From Exobasidium rhododendri (taxonomy: Eukaryota > Basidiomycota > Exobasidiomycetes > Exobasidiales > Exobasidiaceae): 64,000 bases of DNA. The translations under genes were made by a program, and so were the position numbers. A model generated the notes under the pieces. The model saw only the letters and a program-made list of their open reading frames with translations, did not search any database and was not told the DNA's origin. Below, one piece after another: positions 55,593 to 64,000 of this stretch (position 1 is its first letter; every line of letters begins with the position of its first letter). The stretch spans positions 4,402,001-4,466,000 of the forward strand of contig CP110630.1 of the NCBI GenBank assembly GCA_026210745.1. Direction: 5' to 3'.

Positions 55593-56033
55593 AAAAACGT
55601 TTCCCCCTCTCCCAAAAATGGGCCGCCGTATCAGACCTCACAACATCCTCATGTTCCCTTTCCTTATTCTGGACAATCATCCCCTGATCACTTGATATAC
55701 AAATGAAAAATGAAAAGTATCCTTGTGCATGTCTCGACTGCTTCACCGGATAATTTGAGTCCTCACCGTGTCTCCGACGTTAGTGTGCTGAACGCACTCC
55801 GCTGCCTTTAATATCAGTCCATCTGTCGGCGCGCCGCCTCTTCTTCATTTTACGGCAGGGAATCTACTCCTTCTACTTTTTGACGTGTTTCTTCTCATGC
55901 ACGATTACATACAGCCGCTCTCTTCCTCTCGACGATGCTATGTTTCAGTCACCGCAAGATCTAAATTTGATGACCTGTGACAGATCTTCTTTTAGCCATC
56001 GTTACGTGTTGACGCTGGGAAAGCGGGCGTGTG
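55593..56033. other. Intergenic, presumed promoter of the NRPS gene
   Basis: 441 bp holding the Rds1-like 3' UTR and the NRPS promoter. One GGATAA lies at 55748-55753 on the plus strand, matching the (G/T)GATAA site used by iron-responsive GATA repressors such as Urbs1. One short motif alone is weak evidence. Confidence 0.45.
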
Positions 56034-59000
56034 ATGGCCTCGATGGATGGGAAGCCCTCCTTCACGCCCTTTCCTGACTTGACTGGATGGCGAACTTCCT
56101 CATCTCGACGGTCCTCATCCGAGCACATCTCCGTCACCTTACCTCTCGAGCACAATGAAGAGGATCTCCGGCAGTGTGCTCGCAGATTGGGTGATTACGA
56201 AGCATCTGATATCCTGATAGCAGCATGGGCTGTCGTGCTGGTGAGTGGAGCCAGATGAGAGCTCACTAGAGACGGTAGACTGATCCCATTTCCTTGGTGT
56301 ATCGCTCTCAGATTCATCTCCTTTCCCAAGAGGAGAACGTCGACGTTCACTTCTACGTCGATGACGCTATTCTCGTCCACCTCTCAGCCTCTCACTCTGA
56401 TTTACACCAATTGTCTGTATCTGCATTGCTACACAGACTCAGTGAAGCAAAGAGCGAAATTTCCGACAAGGCCTTAAGTCAAGCCGACAATGCTGTTCGA
56501 CTGAATGTATCGGATGGTGCTACTTTCACAAGGTCTACAAACACCAGCCTGCTCTTCTCTTCGAGCTTCTCTCTCGACGGCTCCCGAATCCTCCTCTCGC
56601 TTCAGGCCTCGCCGATGGTCCACAATCAGTCTTCCGCTCAGATGCATCTAAGTCAGGTAGGATCATGTCTCGCGTATCTTTGCAAAGCTTCAACTTGCTC
56701 CCCTGCTATGTCTCTCGATTACTTTTCAGACGATCTCCTTGCGGGCGATAATCCCTGTCCCACTCTTTTGCTTGACGATGTCGGACGTGGTGGCTTGAAG
56801 GAGGAACGATTCGAACATCAAGCCGAACGCATCGCTGCCAGATATCCCGAAGCTATAGCGCTCGATTATCGTGCTTCTCTCGATGCTCCTGCCGGGCAGG
56901 AAGAATCAGGCAATGTGCTATGGACGTATGCAGAGCTGAATAGAAGGTCTGAAATCATTCGAGAACATGTACAGCAGCAGCTCGACGAGATGGGTAAACA
57001 AGAGGGAACAGAAGTTGTAGCTTTGTGCATGGAAAAGTCACCTTTCACCTATGTCTCGATCTTGGGTGTTCTCAAGGCAGGAGCAGCCTGGTGTCCCATC
57101 GATACGGATTGGCCAGCTGCAAGACGCAAAGCTCTCCTAGAAAAGTCTGGAGCCAGGGTGGTCTTAAGTACCGGTGAAGTAGTCAGTGAGCAGTTGAAAG
57201 AAGTGTCGCCGAGCAGCATGCACATAATCCGACTGGATGCGATCGACTATGACCAACAGAGCTCAGTCGCTTCACTACCTCGACTGTCCTCCGAGGAGCT
57301 TGCCTACCTGATCTGGACGAGTGGGACGACTGGACTTCCGAAGGCAGTGGGCATCCAGCACAAGGCAGCAGTGCAAGCACTCCGATCGCTGCAGAGGACC
57401 ATACCCCACAATGGACGATCCTTTCGATACCTACAATTCTCAGCTTACAACTTTGACTTGATGATCTTGGACGTGTTCTATACCTGGGGACTAGGAGGAA
57501 CTCTATGCTCTAGCAATCGCTCGATGCTCCTGACTAATTTGGTCCCTCTCTCCAACGCTCTACAAGTCACACACACCCTCCTCACGCCAGCAGTCTTGGC
57601 TATGACGCCGCGGGAAGCGATTCCTACTTTGCAGACAGTAATCAATGGAGGAGAAAAGTTGAACGAAGCTGTAGCCGACACTTGGAGCATGAACTGCTGC
57701 CTCTTGAATTTGTATGGTCCGGCGGAGGCGACTCTGATTGCGATGCATCGAATTGTTCCCCACAATGACCGAACAAAAGCTCCCAACATTGGCAGAGCGC
57801 TCCCCACCACGTCGTGCCATGCCTTGGACGCCAATGACAAGGTCGTCCTGAAGGGTGCTCTTGGACAGCTGGTCCTTGGTGGACATCAATGTGCTGTTGG
57901 GTACATGGGCGAGACTGGAAAGACGGAAAAGGTCTTTGTTGAGCATCCCGTCCTGAAGCGTATCTACAAGACGGGAGACATCGTTCGTCAGCTCTGGAAT
58001 GGCGATTTTGAATACTTGGGCAGATCAGATGATCAAATCAAGGTGAACGGGATACGAATCGAGCTGCTAGAGATCAATGCAGCAATAAAGTCCTCGTCGA
58101 AGGACGTCAACGATAGTGAAACGCTGGTTGTAAAGTCCGGTGAGGAGGAGGATGTTGAAATAGTCAGCTTCTCCACCATCGTAAGTGATGGCGGAAGGGT
58201 GACGACTCAGGACGATAGTCTTATTCGCACCGATGAAAGCGCCGTACAGGTGGCTCGGCATCTGGCACAATCTGCCGCCGTGAATCTTCCCTCCTACATG
58301 GTGCCGTCGATGTTCGTCATCGTAGATCACTTTCCCCGAACGTCCAGCGCCAAGATCGACCGCAAAGCACTGCAGAGGGAAATAAAGGGTCTTGACAGAC
58401 TGGAGTGGCTCAAACGGATCAGTGAAGTGGCAGGCGAAGATGAAGGCGAGAGAGCTGCCTCATGGGAGGAAAGCACGATTCGATTTCATCTTGCCGAACT
58501 TTGCGGCCTTGCACCGGACAGGCTGAGCTTGAACACCCCCTTCCTTAGCCTCGGCTTGAATTCGATCAAGGCAATCACCCTATCGCATCGGCTGGCGAAG
58601 AGTGGTATGAGCGTCTCTGTTGTGGACATCATACAGTACGACACTCTTCTGCGGCTGACACAGAGGGTTAAGAGTAGCTCTCTGGAGCATGACAGCCGAA
58701 TGAGCAGAAGTGAGCAGTACTTTCAGCAGTTTGACTTGCGGTATCGATTGGCAGTCAGCACATATCTACACAAGAAATGGCTCAATCCTGTGAGCATAGC
58801 GCAGGTCATGCCAGTCACACCTCTCCAAGAAGGCCTGCTCTCGGAGACCCTTCGCGACAGGACAAGGTATTGGCTGTCAAGAGCTTACGCGCTTCCGACG
58901 ACAGTGGACTACTCTAGGCTTGTTCAAGCAATCTACGCCGTCGTGCAGAAGCTAGATATACTGAGGACTTCCTTTGTTGAGCGGGCGCAAGTACCGCATA

Positions 59001-62000
59001 GCCGTACTCAACGGACTGAGGAGGGGTTTCTACAGGTAGTCTCAAAGGACATCGACGCCGATCTGATCGAGATCGAAGCAAAGGGTGAATTGACAGAGAG
59101 CTTCGTGATGGATCTGGTGAATGGGAACACACACCTGAACGTCATAGACGGCCGACCTCCTGTCACCTTCATACTGGTCAGAGGAGAGCGACCGTTGCTG
59201 GTAGTCGTGTTGCATCACGCGCTCTATGATCAAGTGACCTTAAGCCTGATTGAAGACGCCATCTCCGCATCCTATCTTGATCAAGTCCTCCCAGAAACTC
59301 ACTCCTTCTCCACAGCGCTTCGACATCTAATTGCATGGGACGAAGAAGAGCATGCGAGGAGGCTGGAACATTGGAAGCAAGCACTAGCGAAGTACCCTAG
59401 AGGCCATTTTGCATCATTTCCCAGCTTGATCGATCAAGACGTGACAAGCCTCAGCGACAGGTTCTCTTCCTTTCGTCGGGAATCGACTATATCCTATCAA
59501 CGGATATCGAATGTGGCAAAGGGAATGAACACCTCTATACGACCCATCCTTCAAGCTGCTTGGGCTGCCATCTTGTGTGTCTATTGCCGTACGGATCATG
59601 TCCTTCTAGGCGACTCAATCTCACCACGATCGACATCTGTGGCCATGTCTCAAGTCACTGGGCCAGTCTTAGATACCCTACCCATTCCCATTCACGTTGG
59701 TAACTCTTTTCGACAGGTGATTCACGAATTGGACGACTTCCACAGACGAGCAATCAGCAACCTACCAGTCCCTATTCGACATCTTCGAAAGATGATAGAC
59801 GTGCCACACAACGCATCGCTCTTTACTTCCGTCTTTGTCTTTGAGCCTCCCGAAGAGCATGAAAGCAAGAGGCAAACTGCTGATCTGTTCCTGACGACAG
59901 ACGACTTTGGCATCTCTGTGGAGCATGACATTGCTGTGGAAGTGAAAGTCACAGGAGAGGGCAACCTCCTCCTTGGCCTGGTGGGAAAAGAGTCGATCAT
60001 ATCCGCTCGCTCAGCCCATCTTCTCTTGGCGCAGTGGGATGCGGCCATCTCACAAGCGATGCTGGAACCGGACAGTATGGCGACCCGCTTCAAGGCAGAT
60101 TACTTCTCAGATGCCTTGCTGTCCGTATCGCAGTATGCGCTGCCTGAGGCGATCGAGATTGCTCGCAACGTTCCTGCCTTTGAAGCGCTGACTAGGTGGG
60201 CCAGAGACACACCGCATGCGCTTTGCATTGAATTCTACCCCTCGCTGCAACGCGGGTCAGCATTGCAGACTAAGACGTACGCAGAGCTCGAGTGTGAATC
60301 GGAAAGGGTGGCCTCGCATCTTGTTGCTTCACTAGCACCCGGCTCAGTGATTGCCATCTCGTTGCGTCGAAGAATAGAGGCATACTGTTTGCTGCTGGGA
60401 GTCTGGAAAGCAGGCATGGTCTATCTGCCCATCGACCCTTCCTTGCCCGCTAAGAGGAAGAATTTGATCCTGCAAGATAGCGGTGCCAAGTGTGTCGTGT
60501 GGTCCTCTTCGACGCAGTGGGATCTCGAAAGCGATGAGCGCACCTTGATCAACGTTGACTCGTCCAGCTTCCACAGTACATGCAAGGCCAGCTCAAAGAG
60601 TGCACACCTACCTAAGCTCGACGCCTCCAGTGATGCGTACATCCTCTACACTTCTGGTACGACGGGAACGCCCAAAGGCTGCTTGTTGACCCATGGGAAT
60701 CTCTCGAGCACGATTGAAGCATTCCGCTCGACTATTGACAAGGAAGCACCCAATACACTCAATCAGAAGACTCGCTTCCTGGCAAGAAGTGTGGAGTCGT
60801 TCGACGTCGCTCTCATTGAGACTCTCCTGCCTCTACGGGTAGGGGGCACGATTGTGACGGGACCGAGGGAGGTCATCTTGGAAGACATCGGTGTGGCAAT
60901 GAAGGCCATGCAGGTCACCCACGCTGCGGTGGTCCCTTCCCTGTTCTACACGAATGAAGGAGGCAGCAGAAGAAGAATACTACCTGCCGATGTACCCCAT
61001 CTACTTGCCCTTATTGTGGGTGGAGAGAGGATAGCGAGAGACATCATTACCTTGTGGGCGCCATCAGGAATCCCTCTGCTGAACGCGTACGGTCCTACGG
61101 AAAGCTGCATTGGCAATTCCATTGCAAAGATGGGATTGAATGACTTGACTAGCAGGATCGGCAGGCCCTTTCCCACGAGTCGATTCGTCGTGCTCGGCGA
61201 GAGCATAGAGGGATGGGAGCCATTGTTGCGGGGTTGTGTAGGTGAACTGTTTATTGGAGGTCCACAAGTCGGCTCGTATCTTCATCAACCGGATTCTTCC
61301 GCATTCATCTACTGGAAGGGGCAACGATATTATCGAACAGGAGACGAGGTAAGAATGCGACCTGACGATGTCACCGACTACGTGGGGAGGATATCAAAAA
61401 GTCAAGTGAAGCTTCGAGGTGTCAGGATTGAGCTTGATGAGATCGACAGCACTCTCGGCAAGAAAGCCAAGCTGAACTCGTTTATCACCACGATGATGAT
61501 GAGCAAGCCGACAGCGTACCTGGTGACCTTTGTAGCGCCACAGACCTCCAGTCTGCTGCACAAGGAGGAGGAGCAACTAGAGCTAGCTACACAGCCTTCC
61601 CTACAAGAGGAAGCGAAAGAGTTGATGACATTTGCCAAGTCACAGCTACCGTCTGCCATGGTACCAAGGATGATCCTACCACTGAAGCGACTCCCATTGT
61701 CTGCAATCTCAGGCAAGCTTGACACCAGGCGACTCGACGAATGGTTCCATACTATCTCCTCTGAGATTCTCTCCTCGCATAGCAGCGCAACGAAAGAAGA
61801 GGACGACAGGCGCCTGACTGAACGAGAAAGCATAGTCAAAGAAGAGATATTACGACTCTTTCCGGATGGTACGAGTGTCTCGTCCATCGGCCCATCGACA
61901 GATATCTTCTCGTTAGGCTTGGACAGTCTCAATATTATCGCTCTCTCCAGCGCACTGGCTAGACGCAGTATCAACGTCGACATAGGCTTCATCATGTCCA

Positions 62001-64000
62001 ACGCTAGCGTTGAAGTAATAGCAAGAGGCATTCCGGGTGTCAGTGAGAGATCCTCTGAGGCTTGGCTCGACCGCACTGAAGATGCACGAAGGGAAAGCAC
62101 GGAAGATATCATAGTAGCCGCACCCCTTCTCCCCTTGCAAGAGTCCATGGTGATACAGACATTGTCGGAGCAAGGGAGCTCTCTTCCTCCCCGTTACATC
62201 AACGTGATCGCCTTTACTTTCAAGGACAAAATTGACAAACAGAGATTACACTCTAGTGTGACGGCTGCCTTGAAAAGTCAAGAGATCTACCGAACCATCT
62301 TCATCGAGACGCAGACCTCAGTCTTGCAAGCCGTGAAGAGAACAGAGGCCAACTGGCGCGTGGAGGAATCCAACCACTTCAAAGAGAGAGCAGTACAGGA
62401 CATCATGCGTTCAATGGCTTGCAACGCTCCTCTGCGCTACTGTATCACTGATTCGGGCCAATTCCTGCTGGCCCTTCATCACGCCATCTACGACGGGGAC
62501 TCACTGGCTTCCTTGCTTGCTGACATTGAGAGGAGATACCACAACAGCGACGACGAAGCAGTCGACAAAGATCAGAAAGAGTATCAATTCGTCGACTATG
62601 TCAGAGAAGTGGGAAAAGTCAGCATGGAGAGCAAGTTGGACGTATGGCAGAAGCGACTAGAAGACAGCATAGTCACGCCCTTCCCGTGCCTGACTGGTCG
62701 CAAGGTCGACGGAGAAGCCCCACGAGAGCGCGTCACTGCAGAATGTAGGACACGCGCCTCCCTCACTCAATTGCGGTCACTAGCAAAGGGGGAGAGAGTG
62801 ACACTGCAGATGCTCGTCTTGGACACGTTTGCTCGACTCTACAGCCAGTATGTGAGCGAGGATGAAGTCCTCTTTGGCATAGTACTTGGTGGTCGTCTGG
62901 GAGAGTTGGCACATGTTCATGGTCCTTGCATCAACACCGTCCCTTTCTCTTATCGAGTCAGCACCGACGACTGGAGAGGGCAGCTACAGGAGACGTACGG
63001 CGAGGCTCTTCGAAATCAGCACGTCTCCTTGCCCGCTCTCAGTCGACGGTTGCGTGTGCAAGATCACCTCTTCAACACCTTGTTCTCCTATCTGGGCGTT
63101 GAGAAGACGAATGAGATGTTCGAAGAGACATCGTCTGAGCTCGCCATCGAATACCCCTTCGCAGTAGAAGTGCAAGAAATGGTTCAGAGTGATGCAATGG
63201 AAGTAAGGCTCGTCTACGATTCGAGGTACTTGTCACCAATACAAGCTTCCCTCTTCTTGCAGCAGCTAGACATGCTGCTGTGCGCCAAAATCCCATCGAA
63301 CGATCAGCTCGATCGACGGATGCTTGCCATCGAGAATGAACATCCCTACACTCCTCAATCCTCTGATGCATTTCTTCACCGATTCCAAATTCACGTCAAG
63401 CGTCAACCGAGTGCGCTCGCCTTCGTCTTCTCTCATGACTACACGTTATCAGATGAAAAGTACACATTCGCTCGATTGGATGAGGCGAGCGACAGAATGG
63501 CAAGAGAGCTGATGAAGAGGTCCGGTGATGTGATAGGGGTGCTGCTGCAACGGGGTCCAACTCTGTATGTTCTACTGCTGTCTATCTGGAAAGCAGCAAA
63601 GGTGAGTAGTGTGCTTTGATGGGTCTTTTTCTTGAGAATGATAGTACTGACTGTATGGACTCGCCTTCTGTCACCAGGTATATCTGCCACTGGATCCATC
63701 GCTTCCACTAGAGCGACTGGAGTACATGGTGTCTGTCGCTAAGCCGGCGTTGATTATATCTGCTGGGGACAGCATCAGGATTGCACAGCAGCTCGGAGAC
63801 TGTGTCTGTGTAGACGAACTGGTCAAGAATGAATCAGATGAAGCAGGCAGCGACCAGCGGTTGCCTCGACCAAGCCTTGAGGCGACCGCGTACATAATTT
63901 TCACCTCTGGATCCAGTGGGAAGCCAAAGGGAGTGCAAGTCTCTCACACGGCATTAGCTGCTGCTCTGTACTCGTGGGATTCACTCCTGCCACACTCTGA
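56034..64000 (+). CDS. sid2: Non-ribosomal peptide synthetase, ferrichrome-type siderophore synthetase (partial, right edge)
   Basis: Exons 56034-56240, 56312-63601 and 63678 to the window end give over 2600 residues. Residues 1-220 resemble a degraded condensation-like segment. Then come A1 (225-730; TSGTTGLPKA near 406, YGPAEATL, GRSDDQIKVNG), T1 (LGLNSIK near 816), C1 (VMPVTPLQEG near 902, HHALYDQ near 1037), A2 (1359-1790; YTSGTTGTPKG near 1515, NAYGPTESCIG), T2 (LGLDSLN near 1938), C2 (PLLPLQES near 2007, HHAIYDG near 2125) and the start of A3 (from about 2423; FTSGSSGKPKG). Both carrier domains keep the phosphopantetheine Ser and both condensation domains the HHxxxD motif. Three A-T-C modules match ferrichrome synthetases such as Ustilago Sid2, which assemble hydroxamate siderophores. 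The product and the C-terminal T-C repeats are outside the view. Confidence 0.88.

Noticed and set aside
1-64000. CRISPR arrays, operons, Shine-Dalgarno sites or prophage features
   Set aside because: The window is eukaryotic with spliced genes. No regularly spaced repeats or prokaryotic signals were found.

Overview
The window is nuclear DNA from a filamentous or dimorphic fungus, most probably a basidiomycete and plausibly one of the Ustilaginomycotina. The signs are dense genes on both strands, short GT-AG introns (about 60 to 105 nt), long low-complexity N-termini on regulatory proteins, and a ferrichrome-type siderophore synthetase. Genus and species cannot be read from the sequence. Gene starts were placed at ATG codons, and splice sites were chosen by GT-AG rules, reading phase and protein homology. 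Almost every multi-exon model closes exactly in frame.

1 to 18 kb holds housekeeping genes. In order they are a vigilin/Scp160-type KH protein (minus, cut by the left edge), a large mitochondrial protein of unknown function, GPN-loop GTPase 1, proline dehydrogenase, ribosomal protein eS7, a small single-pass membrane protein, a Pbs2-type MAP kinase kinase, the mRNA export adaptor ALY/Yra1, the peroxin Pex16 (with a likely 14-nt microexon) and endonuclease V.

18 to 41 kb holds cytoskeleton and trafficking genes: an IQGAP/Rng2 scaffold, a Rab GTPase whose nucleotide-binding motifs are unusual, the chaperonin subunit CCT3, an SH3-TBC RabGAP, an F-box/WD-like protein, and a 2035-residue DUF1765 protein.

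41 to 49 kb is the most striking stretch. A complete Ty1/copia retrotransposon of 4761 bp has two apparently identical 279-bp LTRs, a 5-bp target duplication and an uninterrupted gag-pol frame. It sits antisense inside the coding sequence of an unrecognised host gene and splits it in two. The element shows a copia-style half-tRNA primer site (initiator Met anticodon arm), a polypurine tract used as coding sequence, and a stop codon supplied by the first bases of the LTR.

49 to 64 kb holds a RhoGAP protein, a secreted Rds1-like ferritin-fold stress protein, and the first 8 kb of a non-ribosomal peptide synthetase whose A-T-C-A-T-C-A layout fits a ferrichrome synthetase. The synthetase runs off the right edge.

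No rRNA gene, tRNA gene or CRISPR array was found. Gene pairs lie head to head or tail to tail with 0.1 to 1.3 kb spacers. The genes do not form one pathway, although a Rab and a candidate RabGAP lie within 3 kb of each other.
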